DNA of 38,439 nucleotides from an uncultured Akkermansia sp. (GTDB lineage Bacteria > Verrucomicrobiota > Verrucomicrobiia > Verrucomicrobiales > Akkermansiaceae): assembly GCA_904502165.1 (NCBI GenBank), contig CAJGDB010000010.1:1-38439 (forward strand), in the 5' to 3' direction. The stretch's first letter is position 1. Every line of letters begins with the position of its first letter. The notes beneath the pieces are model-generated. The model was not told where the DNA came from, ran no database searches, and saw only the letters and a list, made by a program, of their open reading frames with translations. Shown piece by piece: positions 13,486 through 21,805 of the stretch. Made by a program: the position numbers and the translations under genes.

Positions 13486-14607
13486 TTATTTGGATACGTT
13501 GAAGCGGAATTCAATCACATCGCCATCCTGCACCACGTATTCCTTGCCTTCAATGCGGAGCTTGGCCTGTTCCTTGGCCTTAGCCATGGAGCCACAGGCT
13601 ACCAGGTCATCGTATGCAACCACCTGGGCGGCAATGAAGCCACGCTCAAAGTCGGTATGGATGACACCGGCGGCACGCGGGGCTTTATCGCCGGCGTGGA
13701 TGGTCCAGGCACGGGTCTCCTTGACACCTGTGGTGATGTAGGTGCGGAGGCCCAGCAGGTGGTACACGGCACGGATGAGAGCGCTTACGCCGGAGTCCTC
13801 CACGCCGATGTCGTTGAGGTATTCACGGGCTTCAGCCGGGTCAAGTTCGGAGAGTTCCTCCTCAATGCGGGCAGAGATGACGATGGCTTCTGCATTGTGA
13901 TGCTCTGCCACATACTTGCGGACAGCTGCCACATAGGGGTGGCCATCAGGGTTCTTAACGGCCTCTGCCAGCTCTTCTTCGCTTACATTGCAGGCGAAGA
14001 TGCTCTTTTTGTCGGAAAGCAGGAAGAAGGTGCGGAGCAGTTTGCGTTCATCTTCGCTCAGTTCCAGCGTAATGGCGGGGTTACCTGCATCCAGATGGGG
14101 CAGGAGCTTCTCAATGAGAGCCACTTCTGCCTTGGCTTCCTTATCGCCGCCGCGGGCTTTCTTGATGCGGCTCTCCTTGCGCTTCTCCATGGCAGCCAGG
14201 TCTGCCAGAATCAGTTCGGCGTTGATGATTTCGATATCGCGCACCGGATCCACAGAACCCAGCTCGTGGATGATGTCATCGTTCTCGAAGCAACGCACTA
14301 CCTGCACGATGGCATCAGTCTCGCGGATGTTGGAAAGGAACTTGTTGCCCAGACCTGCACCCTCGGCAGCGCCTTTCACCAGACCTGCAATGTCCACAAA
14401 TTCGATGGCGGCGGGGATGATGCGCTCGGTCTTGCTCATTTCTGCCAGCACCGCCAGGCGGGCATCAGGCACTTCCACCATGCCCACGTTGGGGTCGATG
14501 GTGCAGAACGGATAGTTGGCCGCCTCTGCTTTGCGGGAGCGTGTGACGGCGTTGAACAGAGTGGATTTACCTACATTCGGGAGACCTACAATACCTGCCT
14601 GTAACAT
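13486..14607 (-). CDS. ychF: Redox-regulated ATPase/GTPase YchF (OLA1 family)
   Basis: Universally conserved Obg-family P-loop NTPase that prefers ATP and binds ribosomes. Of 373 aa: G1 motif GIVGLPNVGKSTLFNA at residues 5-20, PFCTIDPN switch, FVDIAGLVKGA (G3), an NVSEEE-type G4 (the usual NxxE), a coiled-coil insertion around KRKESRIKKARGGDKE, and a C-terminal TGS domain ending in DVIEFRFNV. Length is typical. It has a TAGAAT -10 box 9 nt before the ATG. The stop lies 16 nt from the shared terminator. Confidence 0.97.
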   Translation of the reverse strand: MLQAGIVGLPNVGKSTLFNAVTRSRKAEAANYPFCTIDPNVGMVEVPDARLAVLAEMSKTERIIPAAIEFVDIAGLVKGAAEGAGLGNKFLSNIRETDAIVQVVRCFENDDIIHELGSVDPVRDIEIINAELILADLAAMEKRKESRIKKARGGDKEAKAEVALIEKLLPHLDAGNPAITLELSEDERKLLRTFFLLSDKKSIFACNVSEEELAEAVKNPDGHPYVAAVRKYVAEHHNAEAIVISARIEEELSELDPAEAREYLNDIGVEDSGVSALIRAVYHLLGLRTYITTGVKETRAWTIHAGDKAPRAAGVIHTDFERGFIAAQVVAYDDLVACGSMAKAKEQAKLRIEGKEYVVQDGDVIEFRFNVSK

Positions 14608-14616
14608 AACGCGCCC

Positions 14617-14622
14617 ATTCTA
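14617..14622 (-). promoter_or_regulatory. -10 box of ychF, leaderless spacing
   Basis: TAGAAT on the minus strand 9 nt before the ATG at 14607. The -35 region (around 14640-14645, ttttcc) is poor. The spacing matches the other leaderless promoters here. Confidence 0.5.
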
Positions 14623-14647
14623 CACTAATAAGCCCGCGCGGAAAAGC

Positions 14648-15577
14648 CTAATCTTCGGCATGGGTGAGGATATGCTCCATTTCTGAGACGGAGGTGCAGC
14701 GGCGCAGTCTGTATTCCTGCTCCGGGGTGAAATCGGGGTAGCAGAAGGCCAGGTATTTCTTCATGCGGTTGCAATGCCCCTTTTCGGTGTGCTTGTGCAG
14801 GAGTACGCGCCCGGTTTCTTCGATGAGGATGGCGTAGTATTGCCGCATTTCATCCCGGGTGGGGGGGTGGCCTCCTTTCAACTGGCGGAAGAGGTAGGGA
14901 TTGCGTACGGCACCGCGCCCCAGCATGAGCCCGGCAGCTCCGGTCTGGAGCAGGCATTCTGCTGCCTGTTGCATGGTGTTGATATCGCCGTTGGCCAGTA
15001 CCGGGCAGGGGAGGTTTGCTACCGCCTGGGTAATGTAGGAAAATTCCGGCGAGCCGCCGTATAACTGCTTGCGAGTGCGGGCGTGGATGCCTGTTTCATC
15101 GGGGTATGCTGCGGCAATGCAATCCAGAATGCGCGGGAATTCTGCAGCGGCATCTTCCCAGCCCAGCCGGCATTTGACGCTGAATAAGCCAGCGGGAATC
15201 TGCTCCCGAAGCCGCAGCAGAATGTCTGCAAAGTGCGGAATGTTCCGCAACAGACCCGCTCCGGCACCATGGCGATTCACCAGCGGTGAGGGGCAGCCGG
15301 CATTCAGGTTGATGCCTGCTACACCGGGGCGCTGCAGAAGCATGGCGGTATCGCGCAGCAGTGCGGGGGCTTCGCTACCGGCCAGCTGGGCCAGTATGGG
15401 CACTCCGGTTTCATTTTCGTCGATGCAGCGCAGATTGTGTTCTGCCAGCGCGCATGTGGTGCTGGTGCTGCGGAAGTAGGCCGTAATGAACACATCCGGC
15501 AGGGAGCCGATGCGTTGCAGGGTTCGCATGAAAGCCAGGTCTGTGACATCCTGCATGGGGGCCAGGGCCAGTTTCAT
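14648..15577 (-). CDS. tRNA-dihydrouridine synthase
   Basis: FMN enzyme reducing specific uridines in the tRNA D-loop to dihydrouridine. The 309-aa product starts MKLALAPMQDVTD, the Dus FMN-binding start. It has NLNAGCPSPLVNRHGAGAGLL with the catalytic Cys, FSVKCRLGWED, the GIHARTRKQLYGG segment and the phosphate-binding VLANGDINT and GLMLGRGAVRNPYLF. Which Dus subfamily (A/B/C) I cannot decide; the short N-terminus and NAGCPS motif are closest to DusC/DusB types. The start is fixed by the family motif and a leaderless promoter 6 nt upstream. It is 40 nt upstream of ychF on the same strand, but ychF has its own -10 box. Confidence 0.93.
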   Translation of the reverse strand: MKLALAPMQDVTDLAFMRTLQRIGSLPDVFITAYFRSTSTTCALAEHNLRCIDENETGVPILAQLAGSEAPALLRDTAMLLQRPGVAGINLNAGCPSPLVNRHGAGAGLLRNIPHFADILLRLREQIPAGLFSVKCRLGWEDAAAEFPRILDCIAAAYPDETGIHARTRKQLYGGSPEFSYITQAVANLPCPVLANGDINTMQQAAECLLQTGAAGLMLGRGAVRNPYLFRQLKGGHPPTRDEMRQYYAILIEETGRVLLHKHTEKGHCNRMKKYLAFCYPDFTPEQEYRLRRCTSVSEMEHILTHAED

Positions 15578-15583
15578 GTGCTC

Positions 15584-15612
15584 ATGCTACCATGTTGGCT
15601 GCCGCTTGGCAA
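15584..15612 (-). promoter_or_regulatory. Promoter of dus, leaderless
   Basis: Minus strand: TTGCCA (15607-15612), 17-nt spacer, TAGCAT (15584-15589), 6 nt to the ATG at 15577. Confidence 0.7.
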
Positions 15613-15671
15613 GCGGGATTGCAGAGCTGGCTCTATCTGCATCAAATTGCGGCAGGTTTATCGGAATGGGC

Positions 15672-15700
15672 TTGACAAATTCGTGAATAGCGTGCATAAA
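15672..15700 (+). promoter_or_regulatory. Promoter of the tandem L,D-transpeptidase genes
   Basis: Consensus TTGACA (15672-15677), 17-nt spacer, CATAAA (15695-15700). It would give a leader of about 43 nt containing a 12-bp palindrome. Confidence 0.55.
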
Positions 15701-15719
15701 TGCCAAGACATACTGGTAC

Positions 15720-15731
15720 ATATCGCGATAT
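15720..15731. promoter_or_regulatory. Perfect 12-bp palindrome in the L,D-transpeptidase leader
   Basis: ATATCGCGATAT, 18 nt before the ATG at 15750 and downstream of the predicted promoter. It may be a protein-binding site. It is short enough that chance cannot be excluded. Confidence 0.3.
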
Positions 15732-15749
15732 AGACCCTCATTTCAGATT

Positions 15750-16346
15750 ATGAAACGAAAATTCATCTTGCCTGTGGTGGCTGCGCTGGCTGTTACATCG
15801 TGCATCAATTCGCCGGATGAACTGGCGCAGATGGCTACCGGCTATGCTTTTGCTCGCCCTAAGAACAAGATGAATGTGACAGAGACGGTAAGTGTGGGGC
15901 AGTGGGATGTTCCCTACGGCCTTGATGGTCCCCGCCGCATTGTGATTGATACGGAGCTTCAGCAGGCTCATTACTATATTGCCGGCCGCCGTGTTGGCTG
16001 GAGTACGATTTCTTCCGGTAAGGCCGGTACTGCGACCCCCAAGGGTGTGTTCCCGATTCTTTCCAAGGATGAGGACCATGTTTCTTCTACCTATGGCAGC
16101 ATTGTAGATGCCGATGGCAATACGCTGGTGGCAGATTACACGAAGGGAGAGCCCATTCCGGCCGGTGGTATCTACAAGGGTGCCCCTATGACGCATGGCA
16201 TGCAGCTGACCTGGAGTGGCATCTGGATGCACGAGGGTCTTGTTACCTCTGCGCCGGAAAGTCATGGTTGCATCCGGCTTCCCAAGCGCATGGCCAAGAT
16301 TTTCTTTGATAACACGCCGGTAGGTACTCCGGTGGAGATTAAGTAA
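15750..16346 (+). CDS. L,D-transpeptidase (YkuD) lipoprotein
   Basis: Putative peptidoglycan L,D-transpeptidase or wall-anchoring enzyme. The 198-aa product has a signal with lipobox AVTSC (lipidated Cys18) and one YkuD domain: IDTELQQAHYYIAGRRV, SSGKAGTATPKGVFPI, IWMHEGLVTSAPESHGCIRL with the conserved His and nucleophile Cys174, and the closing PVGTPVEI strand. All catalytic residues are present. It lacks any extra binding domain. The stop codon shares one base with the start of the next L,D-transpeptidase gene, so the two are translationally coupled and probably form a functional pair. Confidence 0.93.
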   Translation: MKRKFILPVVAALAVTSCINSPDELAQMATGYAFARPKNKMNVTETVSVGQWDVPYGLDGPRRIVIDTELQQAHYYIAGRRVGWSTISSGKAGTATPKGVFPILSKDEDHVSSTYGSIVDADGNTLVADYTKGEPIPAGGIYKGAPMTHGMQLTWSGIWMHEGLVTSAPESHGCIRLPKRMAKIFFDNTPVGTPVEIK

Positions 16347-17101
16347 TGATGAAGCAATTGGTGAATAGGTTGATGCTGCTTCTGGGCGGCGCTCTGGTGG
16401 CCGTGCTGGCATCGTGCCAGCAGCAGGTGGTACCGCCTGTCCGCGTGACTCCCATGCCGGAGGCTCAGACTCCGTATGAGCGTTTTGTGAGCAGTAGTAA
16501 GCTTTACCCCACGGTGATGGAGATTTATCTGGATGATGTGTTGCTGAAAGAGGCTGATTCCAGGAGTCGCATTGTCATTTGCTTGAGCCAGCAGCGTGGC
16601 CGATTGTATGTAAACGATAAGGTGGCGGCAGACTGGCCTGTTTCTTCGGGGGCGGATACGCACCCGACCCCCACCGGGCAATTTCGCGTCCGCTTCAAGG
16701 AAAAGGAACATTACTCCAACCGCTATGGCAAGATGTACGATGCCGAAGGGAAGTGCATTGATAATAACGCGGATGTGTTTACGCAGCCTGTTCCAGAAGG
16801 TGGCCGTTTCGATGGTTCTCCCATGCCGAACTGGATGCGCCTGACGTATGATGGTGTTGGTATGCACACGGGTAAGGTGAAGGCGGGGAGACGTCTTTCG
16901 CATGGTTGTATACGCCTGCCGCATGTGATATCGACGATGTTGTTTGATATTGTGAAAGTTGGTACACGAGTGGTGATTAACCAGGAGGTGGAGCCGGAGT
17001 ACCCTGTAAATGCCATTCTGGCTCGCCGTGAGCTGGAGGAGGCTGATACTGCCCAGAAACCCGAGCCCGAAGAACTCTGGTATACCACGGAAGAAGGCTG
17101 A
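16346..17101 (+). CDS. L,D-transpeptidase (YkuD) lipoprotein
   Basis: Second of the tandem pair, 251 aa. The signal has lipobox VLASC (Cys24). The YkuD domain covers about 75-215: IVICLSQQRGRLYVNDKV, SSGADTHPTPTGQFRV, GVGMHTGKVKAGRRLSHGCIRL with nucleophile Cys188, and KVGTRVVINQ. It is only distantly similar to its neighbour, with an acidic Pro/Glu-rich C-terminal tail. The first ATG (16346) overlaps the previous stop (TAATG); an ATG three bases later is equally possible. Role in wall cross-linking is inferred from the family. Confidence 0.93.
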   Translation: MMKQLVNRLMLLLGGALVAVLASCQQQVVPPVRVTPMPEAQTPYERFVSSSKLYPTVMEIYLDDVLLKEADSRSRIVICLSQQRGRLYVNDKVAADWPVSSGADTHPTPTGQFRVRFKEKEHYSNRYGKMYDAEGKCIDNNADVFTQPVPEGGRFDGSPMPNWMRLTYDGVGMHTGKVKAGRRLSHGCIRLPHVISTMLFDIVKVGTRVVINQEVEPEYPVNAILARRELEEADTAQKPEPEELWYTTEEG

Positions 17102-17109
17102 GGGCAGCA

Positions 17110-17145
17110 TCTCTCCCCTGCTGATATGACAGTGGGGGATTTTTG
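17110..17145 (+). terminator. Probable terminator after the L,D-transpeptidase pair
   Basis: An imperfect stem tctcccctg / cagtgggggat with one bulge is followed by a short T-run (ttttt from 17140). It sits just before the next promoter. Confidence 0.5.
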
Positions 17146-17152
17146 TATCGGC

Positions 17153-17181
17153 TTGACCGCTGCCGGGCAAGGGTGTAAAGT
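17153..17181 (+). promoter_or_regulatory. Promoter of the second M42 peptidase, leaderless
   Basis: TTGACC (17153-17158), 17-nt spacer, TAAAGT (17176-17181), 6 nt to the ATG at 17188. Confidence 0.7.
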
Positions 17182-17187
17182 AAGCCC

Positions 17188-18228
17188 ATGCTGAATAGAG
17201 AGTTGCTTGAGCGTTGCAGTAATGCGGCAGGTGTTTCCGGATTTGAGGGGGATATCCGCACCTTGATTTCTGAGCAGTTGCAGGATTGCTGTGATATAAC
17301 GGAAACGGTGGCCGGGAATCTGCTCTGCCAGTTGAAGGGAAACAGTGATGGCCCCGTGGTGGCGCTCCTGGCCCACATGGACGAGATTGGCTTCATGGTG
17401 CAGGGAGTGACCCCGGATGGATTCCTGCTGATAGTCCCGCTGGGGGGCTGGTGGAACCACACTCTGCCGAGCCAGCGTGTGCTGGTGCATACACGCGATG
17501 GTCGCCGGATTCCGGGGCAGATAGGGACACGCCCTCCGCACCTGCTGCCGGAGGGACAGCGCAAGCAGGTAATGGAGACGGAATCTTTGTTTATTGATAT
17601 CGGTGCATCTGATGCGGTAGAAGTGGCAGCCTGCGGTATCCGCATCGGTTGTGCCGTGACTCCGGATGTGGAGCTTCAGCCGCTGGAGGTTCCGCACCGC
17701 TGGATGGGCAAGGCCTTTGATAACCGGGCAGGTGTATACTGCATGATTGAGGTGATGCGCCGGCTGGCTGGCGAGGAGCTTGAGTGTACGCTTCAGGCTA
17801 TTGGCACGGTGCAGGAAGAGGTGGGAACCCGTGGTGCCCGTGCGCTGGAACAGACTCCGGATCTGGCTATTGTTCTGGAAGGCCCGCCTGCAGATGATAC
17901 CTATGGCCAGAGCGGTGTATGCCGCCAGGGGGTTCTGGGTAAGGGGGTGCAGGTTCGTTTGTATGACCCCACCAACATTACCCCGCCTGCGCTGGCTGAT
18001 ATGGTATTGAACCTTGCAGAAACGGAGGGCATTGCATGCCAGCCGACGGTACGCCGCACCGGTGGTACAGATGCGGCAGCCAGTTATCCGCATTGGTTCG
18101 GCTGCCCTTCGGTGGTGCTGGGGGTTCCGGTGCGCTACATTCATTCACACAATGGAATACTGGATGACCGTGACCTGGAGGCCTGTATTGAATTGACCTG
18201 CGCGCTGGTACGTAATGTAAGCAAATGA
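17188..18228 (+). CDS. M42 family metallo-aminopeptidase (second copy)
   Basis: Two-metal aminopeptidase of the M42/TET family, 346 aa. Motifs: ALLAHMDEIGF (His/Asp), KAFDNRAGV (bridging Asp), TVQEEVGTRGA (catalytic Glu and ligand Glu), and RYIHSHNGILDDRD (ligand His). At the fourth ligand it has VLEGPPADDT, a Glu where the first copy has LDVTHATD, so the two belong to different subgroups and probably differ in substrate. The start is set by the leaderless promoter. The stop overlaps the acyltransferase start (ATGA, 18225-18228), implying coupling. Confidence 0.92.
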   Translation: MLNRELLERCSNAAGVSGFEGDIRTLISEQLQDCCDITETVAGNLLCQLKGNSDGPVVALLAHMDEIGFMVQGVTPDGFLLIVPLGGWWNHTLPSQRVLVHTRDGRRIPGQIGTRPPHLLPEGQRKQVMETESLFIDIGASDAVEVAACGIRIGCAVTPDVELQPLEVPHRWMGKAFDNRAGVYCMIEVMRRLAGEELECTLQAIGTVQEEVGTRGARALEQTPDLAIVLEGPPADDTYGQSGVCRQGVLGKGVQVRLYDPTNITPPALADMVLNLAETEGIACQPTVRRTGGTDAAASYPHWFGCPSVVLGVPVRYIHSHNGILDDRDLEACIELTCALVRNVSK

Positions 18229-19172
18229 GACCATCTGCAGACAGAGCGGAGTGGGTGGATTGCTCCCGTACGCTGGCCATGTTCTTCATTGTCTGGCTGC
18301 ATGCTGCTGCCGCCCCGGGATGGGTAGGCAAAGTAGTGGGGGGTGCTATTGCACTTTTCTTCCTGCTGGCAGGCTATTTTCTGCCTGTTTCGGCAGCGCA
18401 GGTGATGCGGCGCACGGGACGTCTGGCTCTGGCCTGGGTGCTTTGGTCGCTGCTCAGTCTTCTGTTCCTGATGCTCTTCAAGCCCTGGGTTGATATCAGC
18501 TGGCAGCATGCGGTTGGCTGGGGAGTGGCTGCCTACAATACGCCGCTGTGGTTTCTGAAAACACTGGTGGCATACCAGTTGGTGGCCGCCGCTTTGCTGG
18601 TGCTGCGCCTGCTGCCCCGTTATTCATGGGTGCTGGTGGTGTTCCTGGCCTTGTGCAGTTATACAACTGCCCCATCTCAGCATTTGAGTGTGCGCTTTGA
18701 TTATCTGTGGATTTTTCTGCTGGGATTCAGCGCACGCGTGGCTTCGCTGGAAATGGTGCGGGAGTATGTGTGGAAGCATGGGTGGATTCTGCTGCTGGGG
18801 GTTCTGGGCGTGTTCCTGCAGCCGGAATTTCTGGAGGAATATGCGGATCTGGCCGATGTTTCGTGGAGGCATTGCAACCTTCCTCTGTGGAATCTGGCAT
18901 TTATGACTCTGTTCCTTCTGGCCGGGGTTGTGCTGCATGGTCTGCTGCCCCGGCTGGCCGGTGCGCTGGCTTGCTGTGGGCGATGGATGCTGTTCATCTA
19001 TGCCGGTCATTCGTATTTACTTTCTCCTCTCTACCGGTGGGAGGAATTGCGCTGGGGCTGGAACTTGTGGGTTCCGTTCCTGGTGCTGCCGCTTCTTGCT
19101 GGGCTGGCCTGGGGTATTGCCCGGGTGTCACCATGCACGATGGCGTTGCTCCAGGCGCGCCGATGGAAGTGA
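18225..19172 (+). CDS. Acyltransferase-3 family membrane protein
   Basis: Multi-spanning inner-membrane acyltransferase of the OatA/WecH/NodX type, which typically O-acetylates a surface sugar. Of 315 aa with about ten hydrophobic segments, the N-terminus has RAEWVDCSRTLAMFFIVWLHA, matching the family's R-x-x-x-D-x-x-R start and the conserved His in the first helix; the FFLLAGYFL segment also fits. No extracytoplasmic SGNH domain is fused. It overlaps the M42 peptidase by 4 nt. The substrate is unknown; peptidoglycan or an exported polysaccharide is likely, given the wall and polysaccharide genes in the window. Confidence 0.85.
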   Translation: MRPSADRAEWVDCSRTLAMFFIVWLHAAAAPGWVGKVVGGAIALFFLLAGYFLPVSAAQVMRRTGRLALAWVLWSLLSLLFLMLFKPWVDISWQHAVGWGVAAYNTPLWFLKTLVAYQLVAAALLVLRLLPRYSWVLVVFLALCSYTTAPSQHLSVRFDYLWIFLLGFSARVASLEMVREYVWKHGWILLLGVLGVFLQPEFLEEYADLADVSWRHCNLPLWNLAFMTLFLLAGVVLHGLLPRLAGALACCGRWMLFIYAGHSYLLSPLYRWEELRWGWNLWVPFLVLPLLAGLAWGIARVSPCTMALLQARRWK

Positions 19173-19178
19173 ATGCTG

Positions 19179-19207
19179 TTGACCTGTGTGGAAAAACAGA
19201 GTATGAT
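19179..19207 (+). promoter_or_regulatory. Promoter of the nrnA-like gene, leaderless
   Basis: TTGACC (19179-19184), 17-nt spacer, TATGAT (19202-19207), 9 nt to the ATG at 19217. It lies just past the acyltransferase stop and would restart transcription for nrnA-truB-ribF. Confidence 0.7.
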
Positions 19208-19216
19208 AACCTGCGC

Positions 19217-20188
19217 ATGTACGAACAGCTCTATTCCTGTATTCAGCAGTGTGACACCATAGGTGTGACTTCTCATTTCCGCCCGGATGGCGACGCCATA
19301 GGTTCTACTCTGGCGCTGGGGCTGGCTTTGCAGAGCCTGGGTAAGAAGGTGTATATGTGGAATGAGGATGGTGTGCCCGCCCGCTATGCCTTTCTGGAAG
19401 GTGCTGAATTGATTCAGCCGCTGCCGGACACGATTCCTGCGGATATGGATATGCTTGTCTGTGTGGATACAGGTGACTGGAAACGCCTGGGAGATGCCTC
19501 CCAGCGCCTGCTGGCCGATTTTCCGCTGATTGTCAATATTGACCACCATGGTACCAATACCCGCTACGGGCATCTGCATGTGATTGAGCCGGAAACGGCT
19601 GCCTGCGCCTTTGTGATTTTCAATATCCTGCGTGAATGGGGCGTGTTGCTCACTCCCCAGCTTGCTACTGCTCTGTATGTGGGTATTAGTACGGATACGG
19701 GTTCATTCCAGTACGGCAGTACAACCCCGGCGGTCATGCATGCGGCGGCTGAACTGCTGGCCGCTGGCGTGGATGTGGCAGATGTGAACCGGCGTGTGTA
19801 TCAGGAAATTCCGTATTCCTCTTTGCTGATGCAGCGTGAGGTGCTGAACAACATGGTGGTCGAGGCGGATGGACAGCTGGCGCATTACTCGATGCCGGCG
19901 GGGCGTAAGGCGGAACTAGGTGTGACGTTGGAGGATACGAAGGATCTGGTGGATGTGGTGCGTGTGCTGCAAGGCGTGCGGGCTGCATTGATTTTTGAAG
20001 ATCTGGAGGATGGCCGTATCAGGGTGTCGCTGCGCAGTAAGGACCCGGCAGTAAGTGTGGCAGCCGTTGCTTCCTTGTTCGGTGGGGGTGGGCATGCCAT
20101 GGCTTCGGGCATCCGCATGCGAGGAACATTGGAAGAATGCCGCGCCCAGGTGCTGGCTGCAACCAGAAAGGAGCTGGGGTATGAGTGA
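19217..20188 (+). CDS. DHH/DHHA1 phosphoesterase (NrnA-like oligoribonuclease/pAp phosphatase)
   Basis: Manganese phosphoesterase that degrades nano-RNA or dephosphorylates pAp, in the cytosol. Of 323 aa: SHFRPDGDAIGS motif (about residues 19-30), CVDTGDW, the DHH signature NIDHHGTN, STDTGSFQYGSTTP, and the C-terminal DHHA1 motif GGGGHAMASG. The start chosen (19217) matches promoter spacing and family length (about 320 aa); the frame stays open far upstream inside the acyltransferase gene, and an ATG around 19163 is possible but precedes the -35 box. It is followed by truB with an 8-nt overlap, a common nrnA/truB/ribF neighbourhood after translation genes. Confidence 0.9.
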   Translation: MYEQLYSCIQQCDTIGVTSHFRPDGDAIGSTLALGLALQSLGKKVYMWNEDGVPARYAFLEGAELIQPLPDTIPADMDMLVCVDTGDWKRLGDASQRLLADFPLIVNIDHHGTNTRYGHLHVIEPETAACAFVIFNILREWGVLLTPQLATALYVGISTDTGSFQYGSTTPAVMHAAAELLAAGVDVADVNRRVYQEIPYSSLLMQREVLNNMVVEADGQLAHYSMPAGRKAELGVTLEDTKDLVDVVRVLQGVRAALIFEDLEDGRIRVSLRSKDPAVSVAAVASLFGGGGHAMASGIRMRGTLEECRAQVLAATRKELGYE

Positions 20189-20903
20189 GGATGCTCCCAG
20201 CGGGGTATTGCTGGTCGATAAGGACCCGGGTTTCACTTCGCACAATGCGGTGGCTCTCTGCCGCCGGATTCTGCAGACAAAGAAGGTCGGGCATTGCGGA
20301 ACGCTGGACCCGATGGCTACCGGCATGCTGATTGTGGTGATTGGCAAGGCTACTAAGATGCAGGACCTGCTCATGTGTGAGGATAAGGTGTATACGGCGA
20401 CCATGAAGCTTGGCGTGGAGACGAACAGCCAGGATGCTGATGGTGAAGTAGTGGCTGAAAAATCGACCGCAGGTCTTACAGAGGAGGCGGTGCGGGCTGC
20501 ATTTGAGCGTTTCCGGGGTGAATTTGACCAGGTCCCTCCCATGTATTCGGCGGTGAAGATTAATGGTGTGCCTTGCTACAAGCTGGCGCGCAAGGGTAAG
20601 GAAGTGGAGCGCAAGGCGCGTCATGTGGCGGTGCTGGATTACGAAATTACCCGTATTGATATGGAGGCGGACGAGGTGGATTTTCGCGTGCATTGCACCA
20701 AGGGATTCTATGTGCGGACTTATGCTCACGATATCGGGCAGATTCTGGGCTGCGGCGCTCATCTGACTGCTTTGCGCCGCTTGAAAAGCGGGAAATTTGA
20801 CATTGCCGATGCGGTGGATGTACCCACGCTCAAGGCCGCTGGCCGGGAAGAGCTGCTGGCGCGCCTGCTGCCTGTCGAAAAAGTACTTGCTGACCGCGCG
20901 TGA
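20181..20903 (+). CDS. truB: tRNA pseudouridine(55) synthase
   Basis: Converts U55 of the T-loop of most tRNAs to pseudouridine. The 240-aa product starts MSEDAPSGVLLVDKDPGFTS and has KKVGHCGTLDPMATGML with catalytic Asp43, the PPMYSAVKINGVPCYKLAR region and the GFYVRTYAHDIG segment. The C-terminal extra domain is short. The start overlaps the end of the nrnA-like gene by 8 nt. An AAGGAG about 8 nt upstream is one of the few recognisable Shine-Dalgarno sites in the window, consistent with its position inside an operon. The stop overlaps the ribF start. Confidence 0.95.
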   Translation: MSEDAPSGVLLVDKDPGFTSHNAVALCRRILQTKKVGHCGTLDPMATGMLIVVIGKATKMQDLLMCEDKVYTATMKLGVETNSQDADGEVVAEKSTAGLTEEAVRAAFERFRGEFDQVPPMYSAVKINGVPCYKLARKGKEVERKARHVAVLDYEITRIDMEADEVDFRVHCTKGFYVRTYAHDIGQILGCGAHLTALRRLKSGKFDIADAVDVPTLKAAGREELLARLLPVEKVLADRA

Positions 20904-21805
20904 TGAAAATCCTGCATTCCATTGAAGAACTTGACACCCTGAATCAGCCGGTTCACTGGGCTATGGGATTTTTTGATGGGGTGCATCGCGGGCATCGGCA
21001 GGTGATAGAATCTGCAGTTTTACCTGGAGCGCTGCGGGGTGTGCTGACTTTTGCGGAGCATCCGCTGGCTGTTCTTGCGCCGGAGCGGCAGCCGCGCCTT
21101 ATTACGCCTGTATCGGAACAGAAACGGGCTCTTCTGGCTGCACTGGGGGTGGATGTTCTGCTGGAGCTGCCTTTTACTCTGCAGTTGGCTTCCATGGAGC
21201 CGCAGGCATTTCTGGATGCTTTGCGCCAGCTATGCCCCATGGCGGGTGTTTCCGTAGGAAGCAACTGGCATTTTGGCCGGGGAGGTTTGGGGAATGCTTC
21301 TTTTGTGCGTAGCTATGCTGAAGCTCATGGTTTGCAGGCCTGTGTGCAGAAGATGGCTGCTTACAATGGGGAGAATATCTGCTCCAGCCGTATCAGGTGT
21401 GTGCTGGAGGCCGGGGAGCTGGCGCAGGCAGAGGCGATGCTCGGGCATGCGTTCAGCGTGGCTGGCGTGGTGGAGCACGGGCAGCATCTTGCGAGGAAAC
21501 TGGGGTTCCCGACGGCTAATATACAGGTGCATCCGCAAATGGTGAATCTTCCTGCCGGGGTGTATGAAGTGCAGGTGGAGGTTGATGGTGTGAGACACCA
21601 GGGGATTGCTAACCTGGGGGTGCGGCCCACGATTCAGGAAGAGTGTAAGGTGGTGCGGCTCGAAACGCACCTGCCCGGCTGGCAGGGTGATTTATATGGC
21701 CGTATGCTGCAGGTGGAAATGAAGCGCTTTCTGCGTCCGGAACGGCGCTTTGATTCGGTGGATTCGCTTAGAGCTCAGATTAAGTGCGACCTTCAGATGC
21801 TGTGA
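20903..21805 (+). CDS. ribF: Bifunctional riboflavin kinase / FAD synthetase
   Basis: Makes FMN and FAD from riboflavin and ATP. Of 300 aa, the N-terminal nucleotidyltransferase domain has MGFFDGVHRGHRQVI (the HxGH-type motif) and VGSNWHFGRGGLG; the C-terminal flavokinase domain begins around ISSRIRCVLEAG-like residues (SSRIRCVLEAGELAQAEAML) and has the GFPTANIQ and PAGVYEVQVEVDGVRHQGIANLGVRPT motifs. The ATG at 20903 overlaps the truB stop (TGATG); a GTG at 20900 is in frame. The last 13 nt run antisense into the end of thiD. Confidence 0.95.
   Translation: MKILHSIEELDTLNQPVHWAMGFFDGVHRGHRQVIESAVLPGALRGVLTFAEHPLAVLAPERQPRLITPVSEQKRALLAALGVDVLLELPFTLQLASMEPQAFLDALRQLCPMAGVSVGSNWHFGRGGLGNASFVRSYAEAHGLQACVQKMAAYNGENICSSRIRCVLEAGELAQAEAMLGHAFSVAGVVEHGQHLARKLGFPTANIQVHPQMVNLPAGVYEVQVEVDGVRHQGIANLGVRPTIQEECKVVRLETHLPGWQGDLYGRMLQVEMKRFLRPERRFDSVDSLRAQIKCDLQML

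Noticed and set aside
18707..19216. N-terminal extension of the nrnA-like protein into the acyltransferase gene
   Set aside because: It is a shadow frame of the acyltransferase coding sequence; the family length and a promoter support the start at 19217.
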